Both the position numbers and the translations under genes were made by a program. A stretch of DNA of 64,000 nt from Rhinopithecus roxellana (lineage: Eukaryota > Chordata > Mammalia > Primates > Cercopithecidae), in the NCBI RefSeq assembly GCF_007565055.1, contig NC_044556.1:134205808-134269807 (forward strand). Direction: 5' to 3'. The number at the start of each line of letters is the position of its first letter. The first letter of the stretch is position 1. Below, piece by piece: positions 1 through 11,762 of this stretch. The notes under the pieces are model-generated. The model did not search any database. It was given only the letters and a program-made list of their open reading frames with translations, and had not been told where the DNA came from.

Positions 1-1172
1 TCTCTGAGTTACCGTTTCCTTCCCCATCCCCACTGAGCTGTAATTAATAGCCCAACACCGCCCTGCAATCTCTCCCTTTGCTGTGTTCGTTCCCACTCTC
101 ATGTTGGCTGGAATCGCTGCACGTTGTACACGTTTGTACAAAGCCTCAGAGTTCCTACAGCTGTGAGGGGAATGGAGGATACCACTCCTCTGCGGCAAGG
201 TATTGTTTGAAAGATAAATTGAGAAGATGAGTGTCTAGAAACGGGCACCAGAGACAAAAAACCTGCCTACCAACAGTTTGTCCCAGAACCGCAGGGCACA
301 GCAAGTGAAGCAGTTGGGATACAGGCTCAAATTAATACTCTAGGAGCTGCTCGACCCTGAGCAGCCACTTGGTCTTGCAGAAGGCCGCTGCGGTCTCCTC
401 TAAGCCCCGGTTTGGAGGGTTGTGTGCACATCTGAGACCTGCTGACCCCGGCAACAGGCAACAGATGGCAGCACCAAGGCAGGACTCCATGGGACAGAAA
501 GACAGAAGACACTGGGGCTCTTTCGTTAGGTGACGGGGTGAAGAGGACTGTCACAGTCAACATGGCACCTTCATTCTTCTATTGGGCTTTTTTTTTTTTG
601 GCAGGGTCGGGGAGACGGTTCTCTGTTTCCGGCACACAGAGAACTGCTGTATCTTTCTCATTGCAGGCACAGCTCCAGAATGTTCCAGCCCCTTCTCTAA
701 ATAGATTCTCGATCAAATGAAATATCCTGGGCTGAACTGAGGGTTCAGTTGAAATGAAATGAAAGCAAGTCAAACTGAAGTTCAAAAAGTACATGATTTG
801 CATTCGTTGAAGTACAAAGAAAGGTACATGACAACAGAGATGGTCTGCAAACTCATCCACTGACACAAAACTTTGCATTATCCATTCACGTTATCCCATT
901 GCTTATCACTGTGAAAAGCCCCTGGGAGATATTTTGGGGGTGACGGGTCGTTGGCTGTCCCTTAAATCCCATCATATTGGCATCCCCCTTCCCCAGTAAC
1001 GTACGAGGTTCACAGGATCTCAGAGCTGCCCGTATGACTCTAGAGTAATCCCCAAAGCAGCACACTGCCACTTGGAAAAGTTGCTTTCAAAGTATACTTA
1101 TAATTGCTAATCATCACTGTAGTCTGGCAGCTTCCATGGAAGGCGTGACTGGCACATTCTGGTGCTGGCCCC
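1..1172. other. Unassigned DNA, no gene seen
   Basis: I recognise no repeat family or gene here. Short open frames on both strands carry no known domain. A run of about 13 T lies near 588-600. It may be unique intronic or intergenic sequence. Confidence 0.5.
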
Positions 1173-1810
1173 TTGCCCTCTGATTCACAGGACACCTGTC
1201 TCAGTCCTCCCCAAACTCCATCCTGCTTCCTCTGCTCTCCACTTCATTCCCTCCTCTGTACAAGCCTGGATCCAGTGGCACAAGTGATCCTTCCTTCTCC
1301 TAGATTTCCAATCTCTCCATTCCCTGGGACTTTCTGCAAATTGCTTAACTCTTCTCCATTTCCAAATAACTCGTTCCTCCTCATGCTTCCTAGGGTCCTC
1401 CTTTTCATTTCTTCCTGGGGGGTACCACTCACAGCATACCCCGGTAGTGATCCAGGGGTTTTCATTCACAAAGAATGCAACCTGAATGGCGATGGCTCTC
1501 CTTGTGAAAAGATGGGCACCCCTGCCCCCTCCACAAAAGCCTGTATCTCTCCTTCCCTCCATTACCAGCTTCTTACAAGAGCACCCTCTAGTTCCTCACC
1601 CTTCCCTGGGCAAAAGTCTCCATGCATTTCCCACTGTGAGGTCAGAGGCCTCGTGTTAACCCTCATCCTGCTTACCTGTCTGCAGCGTTTGGGACCTGAC
1701 CATTCCTGTTTCTGGGAGCATTCTCCTCCTCTGGCTTTCCTGCTTCTTCTGTTCCCTCACAGCTCCTCCTCAGTCTCTGACCAGCTCTCCTTCCAGTCTT
1801 CTTTCTGAAA
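1173..1810. other. Pyrimidine-rich stretch with a long chance ORF
   Basis: The + strand is strongly C/T-rich and stays open for 211 codons (1173-1808). The predicted peptide is dominated by Ser, Pro, Leu and Phe, as biased composition would give. There is no domain or signal peptide I recognise, no Kozak-like start context, and no polyadenylation signal that I could tie to it. I do not call it a gene. Confidence 0.5.
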
Positions 1811-3619
1811 TCTTGATGTTGCTAAAAGCTGTTTCCTCAGCCACCTTCTTGTTTTTCACATACTCTTCCCTGGGCGACGTCATTTACTTCCTTGGTTTTG
1901 GTTAAACTTACACACTTAAACTTACACACTGATAATCTTTCTCCTTACTAAATTAAAAATCTCTTATAATTACAAACAGCCCATGTATAAATAAACAAAA
2001 ATAAGAAAATGAAAATACACCATTCCCACCATCCAGAGCTTACCACTGTTAATATCCTATTGTACATCCTTCCAAAATTTTTAAGCATGCATATATATAC
2101 AGACATATCTTTTTTTACAAACTGAGAAAAATACCATTTTATGAATTGTTACATAGTGTTTTTATAAAACTTTCCATGCCACTATATTTTACCTAATATC
2201 CAGTCTATATCCGATGATCTAAATCATCCCCGAAACGTCTTTTGTAGTTTGTTTGTCCAATGAGGAACCAGTTCAGGCCTACACATTGCATGGATATTTC
2301 TTATGCCCTTTTCCAAACATAAACATGACATTAGGCTTGTTAAATGAATTTGGCCAGTTAGCCTAAGGAACAACCCATTTTCTGTTTTGGGAAAGGGCTG
2401 TTGTCATCTTTGTTTTAAACTATAAACTAAATTGTCTCCCAAAGTTAGTTTGGCCTATGCCCAGGAATGAACAAGGGCAGCTTGAAAGTTAAAGGCAAGA
2501 TGGAGTTGGTTAGGTTAGATCCCTTTCAATGTCATCAATTTCTCACTGTTAAAATTTTTCCAAAGGTGGTTTCAGTTTAGAGCTATTTTCAGCCAGAGTT
2601 TCTGGTTTAAGAATATTGTTATAAAAGAGTGTTATAAAAGAGCTATTTACTCAGGTATGGGCAGGGCTAAGGCAACCATCAAGGGATCGTGAAGGTCCCG
2701 GGGCTAGTGTCAGTGCTCTGCTATTCCCAGCCCTCATCTGAGTGGGCAGGAGAAAGGAATGTTCCTCCTGGTGCCTGGTGCCTGGGGCAGGAGCTGCCCA
2801 ACAGAAGTTGTGGCTGTTAACAGAAGAATGCAGTTATAACCCAAACCATGACCAAGCAGGGCATTTTAATGAAGTAAAACTTTTCTGGTGACTGTTTTCT
2901 GTTTCTTGCTGAAAGACAATTGCAGGACAGGGGAGACTAGACATCAGATATTGGAGAGAACTACAATATGCCCTTTTAATGTCTGTCTGTGGACCAAGTG
3001 TTTACTGTTTGCATTCGTAGCCATGGGAAAGAAAGGGGAAACAAGGTGGATACCACTCTCAGGAGAAAATTGGCCCCTGGTTGCCAAAGCACAGGTGAGG
3101 GTAGTGTGATGTGATGACGTTTGCAATGGATAATTTGTATCAGTTAACAGCTGTTGGGTCAAAGCTGTTTTTGTCTCTATGCAAGAAGTAATGAAAAAAT
3201 AATATTAGTTCCAAGGAAACATATCCTCACCCATGAATAATTATTTGCTTTGACCCCAGGACACCTTTCATTTAAAGGTGTAAAGGCACAGAGAGGGGGA
3301 AGTGAATAATCACGAACTAACCTTTACCTTTGCTCCTGGTGCTAAGTATTATGAAACTTCAAAGGGAGTGATTGTCAGGTGCCCATAGTTCAGATTATTT
3401 TCCTCAGCATGAGAATAAAGCACTTCTGCTTCTCACTCACTACAGGTAAAAGAAATAGAACTGATAACGTGTATTATACAATTCTACTAAGCCTTGGAGC
3501 CAGAAAACACACTGGTTTCCTCTGTCTCTGGGGAAGGGTTTCTTATTACATTTTCGTCTAGTTGACAAGCAATTTGGGAGTATCCCTCAATTACATGGGA
3601 TGCCCCAGTGTGGGACTGA
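1811..3619. other. Unassigned DNA, probably containing old interspersed repeats
   Basis: About 1980-2340 has the AT-rich style of old LINE 3' sequence. About 2320-2600 resembles a worn retroviral LTR, but I cannot name the family of either. Two small tandem duplications are visible, near 1909-1930 and 2618-2642. No coding gene was found. Confidence 0.4.
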
Positions 3620-3740
3620 GAAGAAGATTAGATTGTAGGCTGCTCTATTACTTACTAACTGGGTGGTCTTGAGTATGTTATTTAATCTTCCCAAACCACT
3701 GTTTACATCCATAAAACGGTGATAATCTCATTCCCCTGGC
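3620..3740 (+). repeat. MIR SINE, 3' half
   Basis: The MIR core is readable: TTACTTACTAACTG, then a degraded form of 'cttgggcaagttatttaat', then 'catccataaaacggtgataat'. MIRs are tRNA-derived SINEs spread by L2 machinery in early mammals. It lies head-to-tail with the next MIR. Confidence 0.75.
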
Positions 3741-3765
3741 TACAGGAGAACCAGCTTTGATGAGG

Positions 3766-4022
3766 CAAGGTGGATAAGAATGGGTTCTGGAGTTAGAGTT
3801 CAAAATCTAGGTTATGCTTCTTACCAATTGAGTGAAATGGAGCAAAGTCACCCAACCTCTAAGCCTTAGTTTCTCCATCTGTAAAATAAAGTAATAGAAA
3901 TAAAAACAAAACAGAAACACAAAATAGAAACAATGTTGTATTATTTTAAAGATTAAATGCTAAAAAGCACTTAACACAGTGCTGGCAATAAATAAGCACT
4001 CAATCAATTGCAATTATTATCA
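3766..4022 (+). repeat. MIR SINE, near full length
   Basis: Order matches MIR: ggttctggagttagag, the acttctaagcc/cctcagttt-like block, tccatctgtaaaat, then aagcacttaacacagtgctggca and aataagcactcaat. An A-rich insertion of about 50 bp (roughly 3898-3948) interrupts the core. Confidence 0.85.
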
Positions 4023-4031
4023 GCTGCCCTA

Positions 4032-4937
4032 TGGTAGACAGCATTCTAAAACAACCCCTATATTCCTACTCATGATGCACATGCCCTGTATGGTTCTATT
4101 CAGTGTGAACAGAACCTGTGAATATAATGACGTATTACTCTTGTGAGTAAAATTACCTTGGGTGGACTTGACCTTTCAGGTGAGTCTTTTTTTTTTTTTT
4201 TTTTTTTTGAGACAGAGTCTCACTTTGTTTCCCAGACTTTAGTGCAGTGGCGTGATCTCAGCTTACTGCAACCTCTGCCTCTCAGGTTCAAGCAATTCTC
4301 CTGCCTCAGCCTCCTGAGTAGCTGGAATTACAGGCACCTGCCAGCATGCCCGGCTAATTTTTGTAGTTTTCATAGAGATGAGGTTTCACCATGTTGGTCA
4401 CGCTGGTCTCGAATTCCTGACCTCAGGTGATCCACCTGCCTCGGCGTCCCAAAGTGCTGAGATTACAGCGTGAGCCACGGCGCCCAACCTCAGGTGAGTC
4501 TTTTAAAAGCAGAGAGCTTTCTTCACTTGGTGCTGGGAAGAGGAACTCAAAGAGGTCACTCGCGCTGGCCTGGAGAAAAGCAAACATCCCTGCCATGGCA
4601 GCCTATGGGGACCACATGGTATAGAATGGCAGTGGTCTCTGCGAACTGAGCACAATCCCCAGCAGGCAGCTAGCAGGCAAAGGGGAACTCATTCCTACAA
4701 CCCCAAATAATTGAACTTTGCCAATAACCTGAATGAGCTTGGTAGAGGACCTTCAGTCTCAGATAAGAACTGCAGCACAGCTGACGTCTTGATTACAACC
4801 TTCCTTGTGAGACCCTGAGCAGAGGAATCAGCTAACCTGTGCTCAGACTCTTGATCCACGGAACTGGAAGGTAATAAATATCTTGTTTTAATTCACTGTT
4901 GGTGGTAATTTGTTTGAAGCAATAGAAGACTAATACG
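4032..4937 (+). mobile_element. MLT1-type MaLR LTR, split by an Alu
   Basis: It begins tggtagacagca and ends in the MLT1-like ggtaatttgtttgaagcaatagaagactaatac. Between them are the typical 'cctgaatgagcttgg' and 'gagaccctgagcagagga' blocks and an aataaa at about 4873. Positions 4191-4490 are an inserted antisense Alu. Non-autonomous ERVL-MaLR solo LTR; subfamily not assigned. Confidence 0.75.
4191..4490 (-). mobile_element. AluS-type SINE inside the MLT1 LTR
   Basis: Antisense Alu (poly-T first, then GAGACAGAGTCTCACT, ending in the complement of the 5' GGCC end). It is flanked by an exact 14-bp target duplication, caggtgagtctttt, at 4177-4190 and 4491-4504. Confidence 0.95.
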
Positions 4938-5460
4938 CTATCCAGAGTTAATTAACACTGTTTCTCTGACTCTTGCTGGGTCCATTTCTGTTCCTCATTG
5001 CTGTTGTCTAATACAATACTTGGTTGCATAAATCATAACAGTGCAAGAATGACAAGAGGTGTTGTTCTCCAACACAACCCCTTGACATTGTCAATACTGT
5101 CTCTGACTTCTGCTAATGCGCTGGTGATGATCATGGGGGAGGAGCGGCTTATAGACCTTTGTGGCTTCAGAAAGGAATAAAAATGTCGGAGCTGAGAATT
5201 TCCCGGAAGATGCAACTCATTATGCAAAACTCTTCCTTCATAGTTGTTTCACTAAAAATCTCTCAACTACAAAGGGCTTATATGAACTTGAGGCCAAACT
5301 TAGCCAAATAATCTGTTGAATAGCTTTAGTTCTTCACTGAGCTTGCAGTATATTGGAAAAAGGAGACAGCAGACAAGTAATTGCACAAACTCAGAATTAC
5401 TAACTGCATTTGTGCCTTAAACAGACAGAAAGCACAGACTCTCAGAGAAACTTGAGGCTG
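4938..5460. other. Unassigned DNA
   Basis: No repeat or gene recognised. Overlapping short frames on both strands near 5000-5227 look like chance. Confidence 0.4.
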
Positions 5461-5464
5461 TGGA

Positions 5465-5885
5465 TTCAGGGAAGATTTTTCTGCATAAGAATGGAAGGAT
5501 GAGTAGGAGTTGACTAGGCTGAGGGATGATTAAGAGTGCGCCTCCCAGAAAGAGGGGATGGCTTGTGAAAAGGCCCTGAGGCAGGAAGAGGCATGACTAT
5601 TTCAGGAAACCTGAAGACCAGAGAATGAGCAAAGAGAGTGAGGAGAAGAGCCCATGGGGCCATGCTAAGGATTTTGGTCTTTCAGGTTTTCCCTTTCAAA
5701 AAATCATCGGGTTGCAATGGAGAAAAAGAAATTGTAGGGAGCAAGGACTGATGGCAGGAATACCAGTTAGGAGGTAATTGCAACCATGCAGACAGGAGCT
5801 CATGGTGACTATGACTAGGATCATGGTGGTAGAGAAGGAGAGAAGTTATATAGATCAAGCAGATATAATGTTTTAATTTTACCAA
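5465..5885 (-). repeat. L2 LINE fragment (antisense)
   Basis: Complement of the L2 3' coding region: aaaggccctgaggcagga, gccatgctaaggattttgg and taccagttaggaggtaattgc are recognisable. The same L2 region recurs in the next element, so these are two separate L2 copies lying head-to-tail. Confidence 0.75.
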
Positions 5886-5939
5886 ATTTTTTAAAATTGA
5901 GGAAAACATTTTATTGTCACTTCTACCATTCTGTGGAGA

Positions 5940-7470
5940 ATTCACATTCATTCACATATTTATTCAACAAATATGTACTGTGTGTGTTTTATGTGCCAGA
6001 TACCATTTTGGGCATAGGAATATAGTCTTGAATAAAATAGTCAAAAAAGCTCTGCTCCCAAGGAGTTTGCATGGGAGTTAGACAACAAACGAGGAAGAAA
6101 AAGAAAAAAGAAAAAAAAATATGTATATATATAGATGTGTGACAGCAATAAATGCTGAAAAGAAAGTTGAAAGTTGACAAGGGGACTAGGAAGTGTTCAA
6201 AGAAGTTTGCATTGTATGTTATGTTCCGACAAGATCTCACTAAGATGATGACATTTGAGAAAAGATCTGAAGTTGGTTAGGGATCAAGGCATGCAGCTAT
6301 TGGAGGTAGGAGGATTGAGGGAAAGCATTCTAGTCAGAGAGAACAGCCAGTGCAAAGACTGTGAGGTAGAGAGGTGACTGGTGTTTTCCAGAAGGCTGGA
6401 GAATAATGGGAAAGAGTAATGCATCAGTCATCAATTTCACAGTAATTCTGAGTAACAAGCAAACTCGAAACTGCAGTGGTATACAATAATAAACATTTAG
6501 GTTTTCCCCTCAGTCTCAAGATCACCTAGATGGTTTGCTGATCTGAGCTAATCTTGGTGGGGCTTATTCATGCCTTCACAGTCAGCTGCAAGCCTGCACA
6601 GCTTTGCTGATCTTGTCTGAGCTCTCTTACATATGAGACTTTTGACAAAATGACTGGGTTGATTTAGGTCTGCCTCCATATCTCTGTTTCTCATATCCTC
6701 CAATAGCAAAAGAGAGTTAGAGAGAGAAAGGGAGGCAGAGAGGCTAGAGAGAGAGAGAGAGAGAGCAAGAGAGAGAACACACATAAGCCCTCTTAAGGCC
6801 TAAATTCAGAAAGGAAACTGTCACTTCTGCCACATTCTATTGGCCAAAGCAATTGATAAGACAAGCTTAGTTTCAAGGAATGGAGAAATAAACTCCACTT
6901 CATAGGAAGAGCTTCAGAGTCACATTGCAAAAGGTGTGAACATAGTGAAGGGTGGAGAATTAGGACCAGATTTGCCATCAGTCTGCCACATTGAGTTAAT
7001 AGGAGATACAGTCAGAGAGATAATGGGGCTCTAGATAATGTGGGGCTTTGTAGGCCAGGGTAAGACCCTTGGCTTTTACTCTAAGATGAGAAGCCATTGG
7101 AGAGTTTCCAGGAGAGGAGCAATACAATTCAACTCTATTTTAATGAAATCACCCTGGCTGTCAGATTACGAATAGACTAAAGTGGGGCAGGAGACCAGTG
7201 AGAAAGATATTCCAGTGATCCAGGCAAGAAATGAGGGTAACTGGGTCAGAAAAATAGTTAATAGAAGTGCTGAGAAGTAGTCAGATTCTGGACATATTTT
7301 GAAGGTGGAGTTGTCAAGATTTGCTTACAATGCAAATGTGAGATATTAGAGTAAAAGAGAAATTGATGACTTCAAAGTGTTTGGACAGAGCAACTAGAAA
7401 AGCTGTGTTGCAATGTACTGAGATGATTAAAACTATGGGAGGAGGAGGCTGCAGGGGGAAATACTTTTGA
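5940..7470 (-). repeat. L2 LINE (antisense), split by an MLT1-type LTR
   Basis: It starts with the complement of the L2 3' end (attcattcacatatttattcaaca, gtgccagata) and runs upstream through gacatttgagaaaagatctgaag, agaagccattggagagttt, tcaccctggctg and agtcagattctggacatattttgaagg. L2 sequence occupies about 5940-6422 and 6991-7470. Its coding potential is long destroyed. Confidence 0.85.
6424..6990 (-). mobile_element. MLT1-type MaLR LTR (antisense)
   Basis: Reads as the complement of an MLT1-like LTR: left end tcagtcatcaattt, right end gtctgccaca, with tctgccacattctattggcc inside. A GA-rich microsatellite (about 6713-6776) expanded within it. It interrupts an L2 copy that continues on both sides. 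Confidence 0.7.
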
Positions 7471-8209
7471 AAAATCCCCAACTACTTGCCATTTTTTTGG
7501 TATCTTTGAATGCCATCAACTTGACAGGAAGATTTGACTGAAGTCAGAGCAGCCAGGGACTCTCTGACAGTCCTTTCTACCAGCTTAGACTTGGGTTGTC
7601 ACAGATCCAGAGATAATCTCCACTATAACATACTGCACAGCCTGCTTCATGTGTACAGCCAGCATCCCTGACATTAACTGTGACATCAGCTCCGACTGGT
7701 TGCAGCACCCACTCTTATTTCATCATCCATTCTGATTGGTCAGAACCTTATTTAATTATTGTTCTCCATGGCAGAGCCAAGAGAAACACAATGTGAATGG
7801 AAGTGCCCCTCTTTCTAAAAGGCAAAGACTGTGTCTTATCCAACTTTTCACTTCTAGATGAAAGACTGTAAGTCTACTTAGATTCTCTCCATTCATAGCA
7901 AAAGCATCTCAAGTTGCATACTCTACTAAGGACGGATGCAACATTTTTTTTTTACTCTGAAGAAAAGGCACATTGAAATATAAAAATGTTCTAGGCATGA
8001 TTATTATACTTTGCCAAATATTCTGTGCAGAATTAAAAAAAAAAAAAAACCTGTATTTGGATAGGTAAGGTAAAAGTTAACTATTGAAAAGGAGGAATAT
8101 TTGCATTCCTTTTGACTCCTTAAATTCTCATCTTGGCTCATGGAGGAGGAGATTGACACCAAATTTCAGTCCTATCTTACCATGAGAGGAAGGGCAGGGA
8201 GGGAGGCTC
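7471..8209. other. Unassigned DNA
   Basis: No family recognised. Contains an A run at about 8036-8049. No open frame of note. Confidence 0.4.
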
Positions 8210-8928
8210 TGGTACAGTAGGTAGCTAGTCAGACATAAGCATGGCAGGAGAGGGCTCCTCTTGCCCCACCAGGAAAGTCAGGCGACCATCAGGTAATGGT
8301 CAGGTGGTTGTTACAATATTTCTCTAAACATAACATTAATAATTGGTTGTAGCCAGCCCAGGGAAAGGCAGTCTCCCAATAGATAGAAAACACATGAAAC
8401 TGGTGATCAGCAGCTTCCTGATAAGATCTCAGGAGTTGGACAGGTGGGCTCTAGCATGCACGCTAAGGCAAAATGGCGCAGTTTAACTGGTATATGACCT
8501 TCTAACAACATGCAACTGGTAAGGGAAGAACGCCTCAAGTGAGCATGTGTACAACGCCAACACACACACTGCTCATGTTCCCCTCCCAAATGCTAGCAGG
8601 CTATTGCACATACAGACAGCCCACCCCAAGGAAAGAATCAGGGGAGAAGGGATGCACGATCCTGGAAGCATGCCAACACATAAAACCCTAAGTCAAAAGG
8701 TCAAACTGCGCACTTGATCTCTCAAGTCAGCCCCTTGGGCCTCTTCCAAGTGTACTTTACCTCCTTTCATTCCTGCTCTAAAGTTTTTAAATCAACCTTC
8801 ACTCCTGCTCTAAAACTTGCCTCAACGTCTCCTTCTGCCTTATACCCCTCTGTAGAATTCTTTCTTCTGGGGAGTCAAGAAGTGAGGCTGCTACAGACCC
8901 ATATGGATTTGTCTGCTCTCCCTCAAAC
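8210..8928 (+). mobile_element. ERV1-like solo LTR, copy 1
   Basis: Colinear with the LTR at 32049-32798 over its whole length, including the shared 3' block with ttctgccttat and gaattctttcttctgg. A TATA-like acataaaa lies at 8679-8686. The polyadenylation signal position reads aatcaa (8790-8795), where copy 2 has AATAAA. No gag/pol/env-like sequence adjoins it. The right edge is uncertain by about 10 bp. Confidence 0.75.
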
Positions 8929-8945
8929 AAAAATGGCAATTCTGG

Positions 8946-9106
8946 GCTGGGCATGGTGGCTCACCCCTATAATGCCAGCACTTTGGGAGGTCAAGGTGGG
9001 TGGTTCAAATTGCTTGAACCCTGGAGTCAGACGTTACAGTGAGCTGATATCGCACCACTGCACTCCAGTCTGGGTGACAGAGCAAGATTCTGTCTCAAAA
9101 AAAAAA
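8946..9106 (+). mobile_element. Internally deleted Alu
   Basis: Starts ggctgggcatggtggctcac, then jumps from the first monomer (about 9010) into right-monomer sequence (gcttgaaccctggagtc...cactgcactccag), ending in A9. About 130 bp of a normal Alu is missing. Confidence 0.8.
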
Positions 9107-9426
9107 TGAGGCCTGGTGTGGTGGCTCACACCTGAAATCCTAGCACTTTGGGAGTCCAAGGCGGGTGGATCACTTGAGCTCAGGAGTTTATACCAGCCTG
9201 AACAACAGGGTGAAACCCTTGTTTCTACCAAAAAATACAAAAGTTATCTGGGCGTGGTGGCGTGTGCCTGGAGTCCCAGCTACTAGCTGAGAGGTGAGAG
9301 AATTGCTTGAGCCCAGGAGGGCAAGGCTGCAGTGAGCTGAGATCTCACCACTGCACTCTAGCCTGGGGGACAGAGTGTGACCTTGCCTCAAAAAAACAAA
9401 CAAAAAATCCAAGCAAACAAGCAAAC
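9107..9426 (+). mobile_element. Alu, tandem with the preceding one
   Basis: Full dimeric Alu ending in a (CAAA)-rich tail. A single imperfect target duplication (aaatggcaattctg at 8932-8945; aaatggcaagtctg at 9427-9440) brackets both Alus, so the second probably landed at the tail of the first, or both moved together. Confidence 0.85.
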
Positions 9427-9440
9427 AAATGGCAAGTCTG

Positions 9441-11009
9441 ATTGGCAAATGGATAATATTTACTAGGACATGCTTTATTAATGGGTAGGAATTGACTCTG
9501 CAGAGTGAAACCAGCCCAATGCATTCCCTTCACTGGGAGCATGCTGCCAAGGTGCGGGCCTTCACTCTGTCCCATTGTGGTTCATCTGTGAAGCAGCCTT
9601 AGTTCTTGCAGCTGGCTAGCCAGTGAACTTGGGTGGGCTCTGCGTACCTAACTCTTCTCTGAGATACATGAGGTGAGCAGTTCCCAAAGTCTAGTTTCGG
9701 TGAAGAGTAGGAGACCTCATTTGACCTTAGCCATGCTCTCTTGCATGCAGAATCACTTGGCCAGTGCCCCATCTAGCTTCCATTGTGTGAGCTCCCCATC
9801 AGTCAGAGATGACAGGGATGAGTCATCACTGAAGAACTTGAGGCCCTAACATCAGCGTCAAGCCCAACCGAGGTATTTAAAGAACTAAGATTTTCTCTCA
9901 TGTTAATCCTCAGCATAATCTCCCTTCTTTTTTTTTTTTTTCCTGCTTCTAGAATAGTCCTCCTTTATCCCTTTATTTCCTTTTCTGAGGCATATGTAAT
10001 AGAATGTGAAATTGCATATTTATTAATGATGGCTTTTTTGGTTTCAAGTAACAGAGACACACTTGAGCTCTCTAAGAGCAAAGAGATATAATTTACTTTA
10101 AGAAATAGGGCTGTCTCAGAACTCAAGGGCAAATAGATAACTGAACTTCAGAAATAAATCAGAGACTCCAGCATAGTCAGGACCCACCCTCCCATCTCTA
10201 GGGTAGGTGACCACACACACCAGTTTGTGCTGGCCTATCCTTGTTGACATCTGTCAACCTGCCCCTTTCACTTTTGTGTCAGTCTTTGTCCATCAGGGAG
10301 AAGAGACCACAGTGACTTAGAGAAAGTCTAATATAAATTTTTAAAAATTATGATAAAAGGGCACTTATAATATATAAGATATAGGGTACCATGTGGTACC
10401 CTAAGGCTGAGTACCCAAGAGAGTACCCACGGAGGGATGAACATAAAACAGGATGAGCCCTTCCCCAAGGCTCAGATTGCAGCCACTGGATGGCAGAGAA
10501 GTTTGCTGATTTGCCCAGTCCAGAGCTGGTCCGCAGCCACTGGCCAAGCAGGAAGCAACCCTTTGGGGCACAGGTGGCACGTTACAAAAACTGCAGCCAA
10601 TGGCTTGGCACGTGAGCATGCAGAGGGAGTAGGGACACCATTGCAGACAGTAGGTTTGGAGCCTGCAGTGTCTGTGGTAAGAAGGCCATGGGAAAGTGGG
10701 CATTAGGCCAGGGCAGAGCTGCAAGGACATCGAGGAATCATGAGTTCTGGGCCTGCGGCTGGAATTAGAACACCACTGATGTTCCCACACGCACACTGCT
10801 GCCTGATGGTGCAGCCACCACTAACATCAGGATGGCTCCTTTCTCCTGCAGTGTCCCTTCAGGGCCCTCTACTGAGAAAGCTTCACGTGGTACTCTCTAT
10901 AAAGAAGAAATGCTCAATGGAATTCCATCCATTATTGCAGAGCAGGTATTGAAGGGTGAATTTGAATCTGAAAGTAAATAAATTATTAAATTATTAACAC
11001 AACTCTCAA
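9441..11009. other. Unassigned DNA, GC-richer from about 10400 to 10860
   Basis: No gene identified. About 10020-10330 looks like an old interspersed repeat. About 10400-10960 resembles retroelement sequence, family not named. Position 10382 starts a 9-bp-arm palindrome, listed separately. Confidence 0.35.
10382..10403. repeat. Short perfect inverted repeat
   Basis: tagggtacc and ggtacccta form 9-bp arms around the loop atgt. Two further gtaccc copies follow at 10411-10416 and 10423-10428. Could be chance or a degraded repeat end. Confidence 0.85.
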
Positions 11010-11280
11010 CAGTACCCTGGTAAGAATGATTAATTCCTATAATTGTGAAATCCATAGGGAAAGGAAGTAGAATAATAGTTGCCAGGGGCTGTGGGGCTGT
11101 GGAAATGGAGTTACCTGTTAATGCTGACAGAGTTTCAGTTTGAGAAAATGAAGACATTTTGGAGATAGACTGTGTTGATGGTTGCACAAAAAACATGAAC
11201 ATAATGCCACTGAATTGCATGCTCAAAAAGGGTTAAACAGTAAATTTTGTATTTGGTGTATTTTACCACAATTTTAAAAG
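11010..11280 (+). mobile_element. L1M-type 3' UTR fragment
   Basis: Typical old L1 3' end: gttgccaggggctgtgggg, agagtttcagtttgagaaaatg, gttgatggttgcacaa, aatgccactgaattgcatgctcaaa, tattttaccacaattttaaaa. No ORF2 sequence remains upstream. Confidence 0.8.
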
Positions 11281-11436
11281 TGATGAATTCCTGGTCACCC
11301 CATTCATCTCTCATCTCTGCTCTTCTCTGAATGTCTGCTTCCTTTTTCATTTCCGTTCCTCAGACCACACACTAAAAAATATAGCCACCAACAGCTCCTG
11401 GGGTTACCTCTCCTTTACTTAAGAAACCAGCCAGAC

Positions 11437-11746
11437 AGCCAGGGGCGGTGGCTCACGCCTGTAATCCCAGCACTTTGGGAGGCTGAGGCAGGCGGATCAC
11501 AAAGTCAGGAGATCAAGACCATCCTGGCTAACACGGTGAAACCCCATCTCTATTGGAAATACAAAAAATTAGCTGGGTGTGGTGGCGGGCGCCTGTAGTC
11601 CCAGCCACTTTGGAGGCTGAGGCAGGAGAATGGTGAGAACCCGGGAGGCGGAGCTTGTAGTAAGCCGAAATTTTGCCGCTACACTCCAGCCTGGGTGACA
11701 GAGCAGGACTACGTCTCAAAAAAAAAAAAAAAAAAAAAAAGAAAGA
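11437..11746 (+). mobile_element. AluY-type SINE
   Basis: Full-length Alu with the AluY motif ggagatcaagaccatcctggctaacacgg. The target duplication aagaaaccagccagac is exact at 11421-11436 and 11747-11762. It lacks most of the cercopithecid-specific bases seen in the four younger copies. Confidence 0.95.
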
Positions 11747-11762
11747 AAGAAACCAGCCAGAC

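Noticed and set aside
1173..1808. 211-codon open frame as a possible protein gene
   Set aside because: Biased C/T composition explains the lack of stops. The peptide is low-complexity Ser/Pro/Leu/Phe with no domain, start context or neighbouring gene structure.
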